The notes under the pieces: model-generated
The model's database searches: none
The model's input: only the letters and a program-made list of their open reading frames with translations
What the model was told of the DNA's origin: nothing
Assembly (NCBI GenBank): GCA_029204225.1
Contig: CM055098.1
Span: 12,923,815-12,987,814 of the forward strand
Reading direction: 5' to 3'
Length of the DNA: 64,000 nt
DNA from: Diphasiastrum complanatum
Taxonomy: Eukaryota > Streptophyta > Lycopodiopsida > Lycopodiales > Lycopodiaceae
Part shown: one piece after another, positions 45,709 to 56,841 of the stretch
How the letters are laid out: every line of letters starts with the position of its first letter
Numbering within the stretch: position 1 is the first letter of the stretch
Made by a program: the position numbers and the translations under genes

Positions 45709-47445
45709 ATGAGATTAAAGGCATCTCGTGCTGCCAAGGATGTTCTGGTCAAGCGGCTGCTTCGTCCTGAGCCTGCGCCTTGGCTTAGGGATGGGGATGG
45801 CAGGGGGCAGCTTAGAGGCCTCTATTGGATCCCGCCTCATGCCGGAATCGCAAAAGCATATGCATCTGAGGAAGGATTCTGTGGATCGACCTCCATAGCT
45901 CCCAATGCAGGGCTTACAAGCACCTTCAGACACCAGCATTCTCTGCATACAAGCAAAAACAACGGGATTGTCAGCACAGATAAGGGTTCTTATGTCCATG
46001 CAATCAAGCATTCAATGCAGTTTCTGCCTTCCATCGTAGATCAGCAGTTGCGAGAATTTTCGGGTTCTGGGGGTAGGGTGCGTTGGATGTACCCTAGATT
46101 GTCCTTGCCTATCCAAATAGAGCATCTCACATCTTTTGTGAAACCTCCTTTGGCTGGCAGGATGATGTCTGTGGGATCTGAGGTTTCCACGGGTAGTGGA
46201 AGCATTCCTAGCAGCGTTAGGCAATTTTTTTCGCCCATCTGGAAACAGATAAATGGGATAAAAGGCTTTGCTTCCGGTCACCGGGAAGCAGCAGGGATCC
46301 ACTTAGAAGCTTTTTGGAAGCAAAATTACTGGCTGCTGGTAGGAGCTGCAGGTGTGGCTGTCTGTTTGTTGTTATGGCGCATTATGTTTGGCATCGCCAG
46401 CGTATTCGTTGGCTTCTCTGAGGGCATGGCAGAATTTGGCTTTCTCGCTCTTGCAGCAGCCGTAGTCATTTTTGCAGTAAGTACACACATCAATACAACT
46501 CTTTCTAGAAAATGTAGGTCATTATCTTCCGATCTTTTCTCAAGAATAGCTGCTTTCACTTGTATAAAGTCACGTGCTTACTGTTAAGATTTGATGATTT
46601 TACTTCTCTTGATAACTCTCTTTTTAGGTGATATTTGTAATGTTAAATTCTATAATGGTTTTTCACTGCTTGCGTCAATGAAGCTTTTCTATTTGCAAAC
46701 CTAGATATGTGATCGTTTTTTAGTTTGCCATTGACTTATGAACTTAATAAACTGGTTACAGGGTATAGTGCTGAGGGCTAGATATTCCATCAATCCGGAT
46801 GCAGTATACAAGATTGCTATGCGCAAGCTCAACTCAACAGCAGGGGTTTTGGAAGTCATGGGCCCACCTATGTCAGGCACTGATGTCCGTGCCTATGTAA
46901 TGTCAGGAGGAGGTTTTCAGCTCAAGAATTTCAGATTAAGATTAAGTCGCGAGCGATGTTTTCTTATGTTTCCTCTTCAAGGAGCGGAAAGACGAGCATT
47001 AGTTAGCTGTGAGGTGATAAAAAACAAAGGCCATGTAAGTTCAAAAGCCGGCCATTTTCTGCTCTAGGGTTTCCACCATAAATTATCCATTTTATCAAAT
47101 CTAAAATAAGCTTTTTCTTTGCAGTATGATTTCAAGCTTCTTGCACTTGATTTACCAACAGCAGAAGCTGTAGATCAACGTCTTTTTGTGGTTGGTGATG
47201 AGCACGAGTATAAAGTTGCTGGTGGACTTATTTCTGAGCTCCGAGATCCTATCATAAAGGCATTGGCTGCTCAAGCAGAATTTGATGCTCAAGATGAGAA
47301 AGAGGCAGAGGCAGAGGCTGCACAAGCGAAGGCACAGGCTGAGGCAGAGGCCGTTGCAGAGGCCGCACAAGCAAAGGCAGAGGCCGAGGCAAGGGTCGCA
47401 AAAGCAAAGGCAAAGGCAGAAGCAGAGGCGGGGCCAAATTCATAA
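45709..47445 (+). CDS. Probable mitochondrial membrane protein with Tim21/Coa1-like domain, 3 exons
   Basis: Exons 45709-46476, 46762-47034 and 47125-47445; GT-AG introns, all phase 0; 453 aa with no stop. The N-terminus is rich in Arg/Lys and lacks acidic residues at first (MRLKASRAAKDVLVKRLLRP), a typical mitochondrial presequence. Hydrophobic segments at about 208-235 and 242-262 are likely membrane spans. A compact domain follows (about 263-375) with YKIAMRKLNSTAGVLEVMGP, DVRAYVMSGGG, LMFPLQGAERRALVSCEV and YDFKLLALDLP. That pattern (helix, 'lgxP', beta strands ending in 'xLLxLdlP') resembles Tim21 and Coa1 domains of inner-membrane import and cytochrome oxidase assembly factors. Residues ~395-450 are an Ala/Glu/Lys-rich helix. 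The family assignment is by pattern, not alignment. Confidence 0.85.
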
Positions 47446-47740
47446 TAACAAGAGGATTTTCCCTTCAAGGATTTTCCATATATACAGCCGAGATTGGCAA
47501 TTGCCTGCTAGCCAGTGATTGTTTCCTAGAGGGGGCAACTCTGTAGTGGAATATTTTAGTTGATGCAGAGTCCAGACACATGAAGCCATGGCAATAGGAG
47601 GAGGCTGTATGAGCCCTATGTTTTTCTCCGAAGTCACTCTACTACCCGAGGTTTGTTTGAGGTGAAGTCCCAAAAGAGACATTTGTTGCAAATTATAGGG
47701 CGTTTGTTCAAAGGAGCGTCTGAAACACTGCAACTATCCT

Positions 47741-47746
47741 AATAAA
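47741..47746 (+). terminator. Polyadenylation signal AATAAA
   Basis: AATAAA about 295 bp after the stop codon of the preceding gene, followed by T-rich sequence; a plausible 3' end. Confidence 0.5.
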
Positions 47747-48830
47747 ATTGTCCTTCAGTAAGTGATTAATATGTGTTTGTATAGTTACTGGAAGAATCCT
47801 CCTTTGTTAGTTTGTTAGTAAGTTCGTGTCTTACTCTAATCCGATCTTGAAAGGAAAGCATGGAAGCTTTTAGATAATTGATGGTCCCATCTAGGAAGGT
47901 CAAACAATACTTGTTTTGGTGGTCGATGAGTGTCAAGATAAGATTGGAACTTCTTTATAATGGCCTCCAGCTTTTGTGATCAAGAGCTCTGAAATGAAAA
48001 GATTTCAATGAATGGGCTTTATTTACCCCGAAAAAACTCCATATGCTTTATCCATGGGCCATACCTTGGGTGTTGTAAAGAACTTGTTTTTCCCAAGCAT
48101 CGGTGCTACTTCATAAATTCTTTGAAAAGTTTCATATGAACCCTTGTAGTTGGCAATGCAAAGCTTGGACTAGGTCTTGACAAAATGTCATGCACCGGTG
48201 CATCTATGTGGACTTGTGGATCCACTATTCCGCTGTTATTATTTGCCATTTGGGCCATGTTCTTTGGAGCCTGGGTATGTCATTTATCATTGGGCATTTA
48301 TTAGAGTCACTTATGACTCATGTGGTCGTTATTGGGAGCTGCCATACTCTAGGTAATAATCCCATGAGCCTTATCATTGAAAATTTGATTGATTGCATAA
48401 GCTTCATCTGAGCATCGGTTAGCTCACTTAGATGAATGTATGTAGCTTGTTATCAATGGATTTTTGTGGAAATAGTTGTTTTGCCACTTATTGGCATTGT
48501 TCTCCAGTCCTTTATCATTGTCTCAGCATTCTCTGCCCTATTCTATTTTCCTTTTTTGGTATCACCTTGGTAAATAGACACACACACACATGCACGCACG
48601 CTTGATTATAGATACACTTTAATATGATCATATTGCATACAAATTCTTGCCAAGAAATTTAATTATATGTTTATTGACAATTACTAATACTTTAATTTAT
48701 GATTTCAGCTGATATCGCAAAACAGGAAAAGAAAAGACGAACTGTGGCAATTCAATGATGTTTGGGACCATGGACATCAGATATGTAGATGGAGGACATT
48801 TCACTTTAGTATGCTTTTCTAAAATGCTTG
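47747..48830. other. Intergenic, no feature recognised
   Basis: Short frames only. A small CA-type run (ACACACACACA near 48580) is present. Confidence 0.35.
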
Positions 48831-48981
48831 TTAATGTGATTACAATGGCTGTCCGACCCCATATTATGATTTTTGATTTAGTTAATGGCAAAATGCTATG
48901 GCCATGTTAATCGTCAGACAGATGTCATTTCACGTTAATGTGATTACAATGGCTGTCTGACCCCATATTATGATTTTTTAT
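48831..48981. repeat. Direct repeat, ~47 bp, 104-bp period
   Basis: TTAATGTGATTACAATGGCT followed by GTC(C/T)GACCCCATATTATG occurs at 48831-48877 and 48935-48981 with one substitution. Confidence 0.8.
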
Positions 48982-49169
48982 TTTCAAACTTTGAATTATG
49001 GACTATTATTAGCTAGTTGATACTTCTATATTCTAGCTTGACGTTCGGGTGTTTTTATGTGTTGATCTTGTCATTGTTATTTTTTTTTATATATAATATT
49101 GATCAACTTAAACTTAATTGGTCTAATTGCTTCTTTGACATCTTGGCAAATTGTTTTGGCCTTCATAAC

Positions 49170-50000
49170 TGGTCAATCAGGCCATGTATTTCTTTTGCTT
49201 TTCCCTCTCCTGCTCTCTGCCTCTGTGCTTCACATGTTTGCTTCTGACTTTTTCGTGGGCTTCGTGGTCTTGCTTTTCTTTGGCCTTTTTTTTGGGTCTT
49301 TTGTTCTAGTTTTGCATACTGGTTCTAGTTGTTTTCTGCTTTTATGTTCTATGGACAGTTCTCCCACTTACTTTTGTTCTTCCTGCTGCTCCTTAGTGTG
49401 GTTCGGTTCTGTTCTTAGGGCATTGTGCTCTTAGGGTTGTTTGCATTCTTGCAGCTCCGTCGCTGGCTTTCCTTTTGCTGCTGCTTGGCACTTTGCGGGC
49501 TTCAGTCCCGCTTTCATTTGGCTGGCTTGTTCTGTGCTCTGTTTAGTTTGCTTCTTGGCCTGTTTCCGTGGGCTTTCCTACATTGTGGCTTTCCTTTTGC
49601 TTCTTGGATCTATCTCAGGGTTACTTGGTGGTTGGCTTAGTATGTCTTTTTCTGGTGTTTCCGGCTCTTATGGCTCTCTTTGTTCGGTGTGGTGGTCCAC
49701 TTGCTGGTGGTGCGCTTCCTTGATATGCTTCGCTTCCTGGTTTTGCTTTCTGTTTCCCCTTGGGCTAATTAGCGTTCCTTGTTCCTTTACCTTTTTTCTA
49801 GCCTTTGATTTCCTTTATCGTTGGCTGATTTTTGTACTTTTCTGGTTTCTTCCTTTTAGTATTTTAGGCTTTGGTTGTTTTGTTTTCTTCATCTGTGTTT
49901 TTCCTTTGTTGGCTTGGACGTTTCCTTCTGCTATTGCTTTCTTTTTCTGTCTGCTTGCTTGCACTTGTTTTCTTTGTTATTCGATTTGAACTAAGGTCTA
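49170..50000. other. Strongly T/G/C-skewed (A-poor) block of ~830 bp
   Basis: The plus strand is nearly free of A, for example CTTTGCGGGCTTCAGTCCCG and TTTGCTTCTTGG-type runs. Frames such as 49441-49989 (182 codons, almost wholly hydrophobic with many Cys/Trp) follow from this composition. On the minus strand the same DNA is an A-rich noncoding sequence with many stops. No domain is recognised. It may be a decayed structural part of a retroelement. Confidence 0.5.
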
Positions 50001-51539
50001 ACATTCATGTTGGGAATTATTTTTGGGTTTTATGTTTAAATTTTTCTGGTGTTGGGAAATATTCTGCATATCACCTGTTTTTATTATAAATATTTAATAT
50101 GTTTGGACATCCCAAGTGGTTGTTGATGGACCACCATGTATTGATAGTTCACATCTTGGAATTTGTGAGTCCATAGCAAGTATGATTATGATTTTGTATA
50201 GTGTAATAACTTTCCACAAACATGGAACAAATCGGCTTTGGTAAAGGGGTTCCATTATTTTCAAATGATGGATAATGTGCAAGTCAACATGTAACTACTC
50301 CTAAGAGGATGATTGCATCAGAGGCCCACAAGAAAAATATTTCTATTCATGCTCAATGAATATTTGTGTGTTACCATAAAGTTTTACAAACTTTGCGTTG
50401 TTGTGTTGAGGCAAAAATGCGCACAGATTTTCAGCGACCATAAACTCCTTGTTGGTGAAGTGAAGGATATTTTCTATGACAACGAAGATAACAATATTCT
50501 TATTCATAAAGTAGAGAACCGAGAGGTTGTAAAGCACATATGCTTTTTGGAGACTTTGTGTACTGTTGAGAAATGTTCACCTGGGAGTTTGAGGGATGAA
50601 CTTACAAGTTGTTTTGCAGATGGATTGAACATTTTCCAAGTATTTGCTAGATACCTGAATTCTATTAAATAGGCATCTGCACAAGTTTTCCTTGAGAAGG
50701 ATGACTTCTCCGTTTGTCAGTAAAAAAGAAACATGTGTCAAAGGCAATTGCAAAGGTTTTCCCTTTGGTTGTGTGTTTGGCTCCACAACTCTCTTTTTGG
50801 CATCTGCAATAGGATCTTAAGAATCTTCTACAGGTGATCTTTACAGCTTGAGTCGTTTAAAACCAGCAGGTTGACATAAATTGTTAGAATCGGCAAGCCA
50901 ATTGGATGTAAATAAAATTTTGAAAGCATTCACAAATTGTGAAAGTTTTACTACTAAAAAAAACTTCCAAAATCGTATCAACATACCTAGAATAACAATG
51001 CTATAATACCAAACGTCTACCCTAAATCAAGTTATCAAAAGAGGTGACCTTGTGTTTTTTTCACATATATATATGCATTATGTGATTTGTGGCACCTCTT
51101 ATATACCATAATAAAATAAACCTTAAAAAAAGCTTCCATAAATTTAGAATACACAAATCCAATAGCTTTAATCGAAGGCGGGGATAATCGATTGGTAGAT
51201 TAGTTACTCCAAAAGCATCTTGCGTCACTAGTGGCTTATACAAAATGGAAACAAGTGAATTTGCAATGCATAAATCATCTTTAAAAGTGGTAAAATGTTT
51301 CTACACAATCCATAGGAACAAAGGAGTAGTGATGCAACCAACTTATCCTCAAAGTACAAAAGCTTAACTCGTCAAAAACCCATGGTGATTTTAGATTGCT
51401 AATTTTTTGCTAGAGTAAAATTTTTGCTAATCACTTATTTCTCATAGTCATGCAATAAATAATGATAATTGTTAATGATGTTAGTCACATTGCTAATGAT
51501 TAGTGAGTTAGAAAAAACACATACAATACCAATACAGGT
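50001..51539. other. Intergenic; one unassigned 119-codon frame
   Basis: The frame at 50313-50672 (+) encodes a protein-like sequence with no recognised family or promoter. The rest is AT-rich with nothing identified. Confidence 0.35.
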
Positions 51540-51703
51540 GATGGAAAAAAGTTCTCAACTCTTAAGAGGGCAAAATATCTAGAGTTTGTTATGGAGCAAG
51601 TCTACGGATAAGAAGTCACAAGATGGAAAAAAGTTCTCAACTCTTAAGAGGGCAAAATATCTAGAGTTTGTTATGGAGCAAGTCTACGGATAAGAAGTCA
51701 CAA
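51540..51703. repeat. 82-bp exact tandem duplication
   Basis: Copies 51540-51621 and 51622-51703 look identical, beginning GATGGAAAAAAGTTCTCAAC. Very recent event or assembly artefact. Confidence 0.88.
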
Positions 51704-52669
51704 GATGAAGTTGAAGCCAACTAGGAACATGTCATATCTAGCCACTTTATTCATTCTTTTTCAAACTAACGCTTTCTCTCTACTTCAAATGCTTGTAGAA
51801 TAGTATTAAATTCTCTCATTAAAACACTTGGTACATGGTTTTGTATACATACCTCCATCAACTTGTTTAGAATAGGGATCACAATGAACATAACTAGAAG
51901 AATGAGAAATAAAACCTAGAAAATAATATGATATGAGCTTAACCTTATGAACTTGAACTAAATGTTGAAAAAAGACAAAAAGCACCAGAAGGTTTGCAAG
52001 GATTTTCCTCAATGCATGTACTATGCCTATCAAATTTGAATCATAGATTTGAATACTAGATTCTAGCTTTGAAATCACTAGGATCAAAATAGTTATTTAC
52101 ATAGACAAACACAAAAATAGTAGAGTGCACTTTGCATAAGTGTTAGATTATAACAATGTTCACTAACAATTGTTAAATTTGATTCAACGGCTTATACAAA
52201 ATTATGAGAAGAAAATAAGCACATTCTAGTTGACACAATAGCTGAACGCAATAAAACTCTTGAATTGAATGCAATATAAATACATGAAAGTGTATATGTA
52301 GATGAATGTAGAGTGCAAATCAACAACGACAATAGTAGCAATCGTGCACTTGTTGTCTTTGACTGTTTCATGTCTGACTCATTGCTCACTTGTTGACTCA
52401 TTGATTTATGCAGATATATGTGTGCATTGAGTTAATATTGTAAATTGTCATAAGCATGACTAATGACTAATCTAATATGTTTACAAGATAGATTGTGGCT
52501 GTAATCAGTCATGGAAGCAGTTCCCATATGATCCGTTGTGATTTTGCAATAGCACCAGTTGAAGCTAACATTTAATCGTCGATGAAATATATAGATCAAA
52601 TAAGTTTAGTCCTCAAAGGATTTGGACTGGACAAATGATGGGCTACAATTGACTGGCACCATAAAAAAT
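51704..52669. other. Intergenic, no feature recognised
   Basis: AT-rich sequence without domains, long repeats or RNA genes. Confidence 0.35.
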
Positions 52670-52815
52670 TGCCAATCGACATTTTTCGGTGTTAGCATTT
52701 TGGCTAAGTCACATGGGCACACATTGACCAGCATTTTGGTCGACATATATACATGCTAATCGGCATTTTACTTATGCCTTTCGGCATTTTCGGTAATTTG
52801 GAAAATTGTCGACAT
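52670..52815. repeat. Cluster of TCG(A/G)CATTTT motifs
   Basis: TCGACATTTTT (near 52676), CAGCATTTTGG, TCGGCATTTT (near 52757), TCGGCATTTTCGG (near 52779) and TCGACATTTTTT (near 52808) occur in 140 bp. The copia LTR at 41250 has similar phrases (TCGACATTTT near 41281, TTGGCATTTTCGG near 41376), so this is probably an LTR fragment of that group. Confidence 0.45.
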
Positions 52816-53329
52816 TTTTTGGCCTACGTTGAATTACGTCTAAGTATGTATTGTTGATTGGTGCCAAATTGTTTATATTTATGTAGGGAGAATGCCATCG
52901 GTGCCTAATATGCAAAGCATGGATTTTTCCTACATTCAAACAGTCTGAACTATTTCGACATACTGGATATACATTCAAAATGGATTAAGTCCATCACCCC
53001 CCTAACCTACTAGATCCACGAAAGCCTTTTTTAGCAATGGAGTCTCGGTGCATGGTGGAGAGATGGAACGTCCACCAAAAGCTTTCATCGACCTGGTAAT
53101 GGAATAGAGTAGTTTTCCAGCTCTCCTAACACACTTAAAAGGGCATGGTTGGTGCTCTCTAGAGTTCACTGATGTTAAATGTGGGTGCAAATCTCAACCT
53201 AATGAACCTCACTATGGGGCAGCATACTTGTTAAGAAGATGCCTATGTTGCTATGAGGCTCCCATTTCAAATGCCCATAAATCTAATGGGTTCATGTGGC
53301 CACCCTTACCCTTTGCTTATTTTGGCTTT
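52816..53329. other. Intergenic, no feature recognised
   Basis: Nothing beyond ordinary sequence before the inverted repeat that encloses the GA array. Confidence 0.35.
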
Positions 53330-53364
53330 CGTAATTGACGTTCGGCTAATTTTTGGGCCGTTTT

Positions 53365-53397
53365 GGGCCCTATATTATTTTGCATATTATAGGGCCC
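53365..53397. repeat. Hairpin GGGCCCTATA / TATAGGGCCC
   Basis: Perfect 10-bp arms at both ends of a 33-bp segment. It lies between the left arm of the inverted repeat and the GA array. Confidence 0.75.
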
Positions 53398-53423
53398 ATA
53401 TGTTTTTACTCGTTTTTTTATAG

Positions 53424-53427
<4 letters not shown>

Positions 53428-53474
<47 letters not shown>

Positions 53475-53619
53475 CAGAGAGAGAAAGCACGGGAGGGAGA
53501 GAGAGAGCGGGAGAGCGCAGCAGACAGAGAGAGCGAGATATAGGGTAGCAGGGAGAGAGAAAGCACGGGAGGGAGAGATAGAGAGGGAGAGCGCAGCAGA
53601 GAGAGGGCAGGCGGGGGGG

Positions 53620-53693
<74 letters not shown>

Positions 53694-53735
53694 GCATCAG
53701 ACAGAGGGAGAGAGGACAGCAGGGAGAGAAAGCAC

Positions 53736-53800
<65 letters not shown>

Positions 53801-53880
53801 GAGAGAGGGAGAGCACGTGGGAGGGAGAGAGCAGGGAGAGGAGACAGAGCGCAGCAGAGAGAGAAAGGGAGAGACACTCC

Positions 53881-53941
<61 letters not shown>

Positions 53942-54013
53942 CATGGGAGAGGAGAGATAGCGCAACAGAGAGAGAAAGGGAGAGACTCCATGAGAGAGAG
54001 CGATGAGAGAGAG
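53428..54013 (+). repeat. Compound GA-rich array (~590 bp)
   Basis: Blocks of pure (GA)n up to about 55 bp alternate with a more complex unit containing GAGAAAGCACGGGAG and GGGAGAGCGCAGCAGA. The unit occurs at 53481, 53557 (76 bp later) and 53726, with degenerate forms near 53808 and 53840. One strand is almost purely purine. Long frames on both strands (RERERE or SLSLSL) are artefacts. Such purine tracts can form triplex or H-DNA. Confidence 0.93.
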
Positions 54014-54048
54014 GCCTAAAAAAAATTAGCCAAACTGCAATTACGTGA

Positions 54049-54077
54049 GGTAATGGTCCATTGGTCGAACCATTACC
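54049..54077. repeat. Hairpin GGTAATGGT / ACCATTACC
   Basis: Perfect 9-bp arms with an 11-nt loop, preceded by ATTACGTGA. A near-identical hairpin preceded by ATTACGTAGTA is at 56842-56872. Confidence 0.75.
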
Positions 54078-54290
54078 ACAAATAATCCGGTCCCTGAGCA
54101 AAGCATCCTTTGTTGGCTTTACCGCCCGTCCTTGCCGACCCGGTCCAGGGCGGTGTTATGTCCATAATAGGGGTCTGAGTTGGCGGCCGTTCAATAAGGA
54201 CTTTAAATCCTCTATCGGGACTAAAAACTTTTCAAAATCGAAGAACTACATTCTCCGCCACGAGCTGTTTGGGACCGGATTATTTGTGGA
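54076..54290. repeat. Perfect 19-bp inverted repeat, 177-bp spacer (MITE-like)
   Basis: CCACAAATAATCCGGTCCC (54076-54094) is the exact reverse complement of GGGACCGGATTATTTGTGG (54272-54290). The interior is GC-richer than the surroundings and noncoding. It looks like a small non-autonomous DNA transposon; its left end abuts the GGTAATGGT hairpin. Confidence 0.7.
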
Positions 54291-54929
54291 ATCCGTGGCC
54301 ATTAGGTAGTACATAATGGTTGCTTTCCAAGGAGAGGTTGCGGGCAAGCCTCGAGCTGAAGGCTCCATCGAGGCTTGGCGAACAAGAAATGAGGAGGAGA
54401 AATGAGATGGTTGCAAAAGAAGCGTGTTGCATTAATCTGCAAGCAATGCTAAATTGTTAAGGTAGCAACAGAGCCGTCGCCTTCGCCAATGGACGTGATG
54501 CATCAATACATTAGCAAAAGCTAAAGCGCAACCCATATTATAATTTCTTTCAATAGATAATATTGCAGTCCTTGATTGCTTGCTTTCTTCGATCACCAAT
54601 GCAGTACGTAATCGAAAGGAAACCTTAAGGTAATCAGGAACTGCAAGTTTTCGTGTACAGTAAACAATCGAATGCAAACGATTGGGAGACTTTTCTAAAG
54701 AAAGATATTATTGAAGATGAATTTGCTGCAAGCAAACACAAGATCGAGGATAATCATTCTCAGAACGATTTCCTTGTATTGAGTAGTTGCAAGCGATAAG
54801 ACAAAGGGGAATTTCAAACGAAAAGATTGCTATAATTTATTAACAAATATGGATCGAACATTCTCAATAGCTCACAGTCTGCAAATCTCTGCATTATTTC
54901 GAGACGTTGCGACGTCTGGATCATCGTGG
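54291..54929. other. Upstream region of the DMP gene
   Basis: Contains a hairpin GCCTCGA / TCGAGGC near 54347-54376. Otherwise no feature is recognised. Confidence 0.4.
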
Positions 54930-54937
54930 TATTTATA
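54930..54937 (+). promoter_or_regulatory. TATA box of the DMP gene
   Basis: TATTTATA 75-82 bp upstream of the ATG at 55012, a suitable distance for a short leader. Confidence 0.55.
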
Positions 54938-55011
54938 GCCTAGTCCTATTATCGACGACAGATCTGTTTTTTGCCTGGTCGTCGGCTCAACATACATGAG
55001 TTTGAGCTCCA

Positions 55012-55614
55012 ATGGATCCGCTTGAGAAACTATTAACAGATTCAGACATCTCTGAATGCAATGAATTAGCAGCATTTAAAGTGGAGAGCAAGATTGCGAA
55101 TTTCTTCAGCTATGCCTTGAGAAATGTCGTTCATCTTTTCAACCGTATGCCAACAGGCACGCTCCTTGCTTACAACATTTTACAATCCGCAAGTGCGGAC
55201 AACGCGAGCTGTGATATTTTTACCAAGCTAAAGACAGGGAGTCTGCTTGGATTCTGGGGGATGGCAAGTTTCATTCTCGCCTTTACAGACAGTTACCGAG
55301 CACCAAACGGAGACGTTTACTTTGGCCTTGCCACTCCGACAGGTATGTGGACGCCTCAAATCAGGCTGAGCCCGAAAGAAAGTGCGCCGTACAAGATAAC
55401 TGCAGTTGATTTCGTGCATGCCACTCTCTCCGTTCTTGTTTTCGCAGTTTCCTCTGTATCTTCAGATGATGTCGTTTATTGCTTTTTCCCATACTTGCCT
55501 CAAATCATTGTTAAATCCTCTCCGGCACTGACGAGTTTAATCTCAGCCCTGATATTCATCTTTTACCCTTCAAATCGGCATGGTATAAATTATCCTACTA
55601 CAATGTCTCGTTAG
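55012..55614 (+). CDS. DMP: DMP (DUF679) membrane protein, 200 aa, intronless
   Basis: Plant-specific four-pass endomembrane protein of the DUF679 family. Members are linked in Arabidopsis to senescence-associated membrane remodelling and, for DMP8/9, to gamete fusion; which role applies here cannot be told. Diagnostic blocks are MPTGTLLAYNIL (46-57), FTDSYRAPNGDVYFGLAT (91-108) with GMW (111-113), VDFVHATLSVLVFAV (132-146) and FYPSNRHGINYP (184-195). Hydrophobic segments lie at about 35-57, 77-92, 132-147 and 169-185. The length and lack of introns are typical. It starts at the first ATG in frame after a TATA box, ends TAG, and has no lesion. Flanked by hairpin repeats at 54049 and 56842. 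Confidence 0.95.
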   Translation: MDPLEKLLTDSDISECNELAAFKVESKIANFFSYALRNVVHLFNRMPTGTLLAYNILQSASADNASCDIFTKLKTGSLLGFWGMASFILAFTDSYRAPNGDVYFGLATPTGMWTPQIRLSPKESAPYKITAVDFVHATLSVLVFAVSSVSSDDVVYCFFPYLPQIIVKSSPALTSLISALIFIFYPSNRHGINYPTTMSR

Positions 55615-56456
55615 ACGCAGTTCGTGCTCATCCGGTTGCAAGGCATGAGATAAGAGCAATATTTTGCTGATATTGTATTCAGATTGGTATGCAACAAGCA
55701 AATGTATTCTTTCACTTCAGGAATTGTGGCTGAAAGCTTTCACAAAAGAATTCTACATTTCTACAATCAAGTCAAGGTTTAGAGATTCACGCAATGCTTG
55801 ATGCCGTATAAAGCCTGTGTCTGCCTCTCCTGTAGCGGACGTGTATTAATTGATCAACTATTATTTTGCTGGAATCTGAACTCAGATTGGCCGGCAACGA
55901 ACAAATGTATTCTTTCACTTAATTATGAATGATAGGTAAGGCTATAAGCAAATTTCTACATTTCTACAATCAAGTCAAGGTTTAGCGATTCACGGAATGC
56001 TTGATGCTTAATTAGCCTGTGTCTGCAGTGCAATAGTTGTTCAAGAAGGCTATAAGCGTTCACAAGAAAATTCTGCATTCCTAATAATACAGATTCAAGG
56101 AATGCTTTATGCCGTGTGAAGCCTGTCCTGTGTCTGCAGCTGCAGTATCAGACCTGTATTTATTGATAAATTCCATGCAAGAGAAGCATTCCATCAGCAG
56201 CCTTTGCAAGAGAGCAATTACTCTGCAGATTATTGCCCCGGGATTGTGTTTTACTCTAGTTTGTTTTGTATTAGGGAGTGTGTTTTATTGTAGCTTGTTT
56301 TGTACTATGGAATGCAGAGGCCATTCTGCCCGGTTCGGATTTTCACAATGTTTGCGTCTCACGCGCATGTGGAATGAGCACTATTTTTTTGTTGAAAAAA
56401 ATAGATGATTATTCTGCTTTGTAATCTGTTCATAAAATAAGCAGAATAGTCACCAA
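55615..56456. other. DMP 3' flank with imperfect tandem segments
   Basis: Related phrases recur with drift: TTCTACATTTCTACAATCAAG (first 20 bases shared) at about 55750 and 55951, and GTATTCTTTCACTT at about 55703 and 55907. Two ~200-bp diverged copies of a downstream segment are therefore present. No gene seen. Confidence 0.5.
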
Positions 56457-56750
56457 GAATCCATTACGTGGTGGGGGGGGGGGAAGGCCCTGCATGAGGG
56501 TCTTCTGTGTTGGGAGGGCTTGGCCCGAGGCGCGGGGAGCCCGAGGACAGGCCCTGACCAGCACGGAAGGCCCGAGGGATAAAGGCCTTCCCCTGCGTAG
56601 TAATGCTGGGGTGCGAGGGTAGCTGTCAAGGGTGGCATTTTGACTGAATAGCTAGTAAGCCAGCTTTGAAAGGTGCTAATTCTGGCAGAATCAACTAGTA
56701 ATCCAGCTGTCATGGTGGATTCCAGCAGAATGTCTTAGTAAGACAGTTGG
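56457..56750. repeat. GC-rich block with poly-G and hairpin
   Basis: A G run (about 56473-56483) leads into GGGGAAGGCC (56480-56489), the exact reverse complement of GGCCTTCCCC (56584-56593), with a GC-rich loop of 94 nt. The interior has repeated GCCCGAGG motifs. The second half includes the repeated phrase CAGCTGT / GCCAGCT. Noncoding; possibly a small foldback element. Confidence 0.6.
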
Positions 56751-56841
56751 CTTTTTCAAATACAAATTGTGGTTAAAATTTGTGCCAGTGGAGGTGCCTC
56801 CAAAATACAAAGAAAACTAGAGTACACAACATTACGTAGTA

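Larger units (their letters stand above)
53330..54045. repeat. Inverted repeat enclosing the GA array
   Basis: The left arm 53330-53359 (CGTAATTG..., GGCTAATTTTTGGGCC) and right arm 54013-54045 (GGCCTAAAAAAAATTAGCC..., CAATTACG) are imperfect inverted repeats of about 30 bp. The enclosed 650 bp is almost entirely the GA array. This could be a MITE-like element whose interior was replaced by an expanding microsatellite. Confidence 0.6.

Noticed and set aside
49099-50089. Hydrophobic frames that look like multi-pass membrane proteins
   Set aside because: Composition is dictated by an A-poor strand; three overlapping frames look equally hydrophobic, and none has a conserved motif or promoter.
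53353-54006. Long open frames on both strands through the GA array (RERERE and SLSLSL proteins)
   Set aside because: They are translations of a dinucleotide repeat in which no stop codon can arise; no promoter or domain supports them.
54061-54309. 82-codon frame upstream of DMP
   Set aside because: It spans the MITE-like inverted repeat and has no coding signature.
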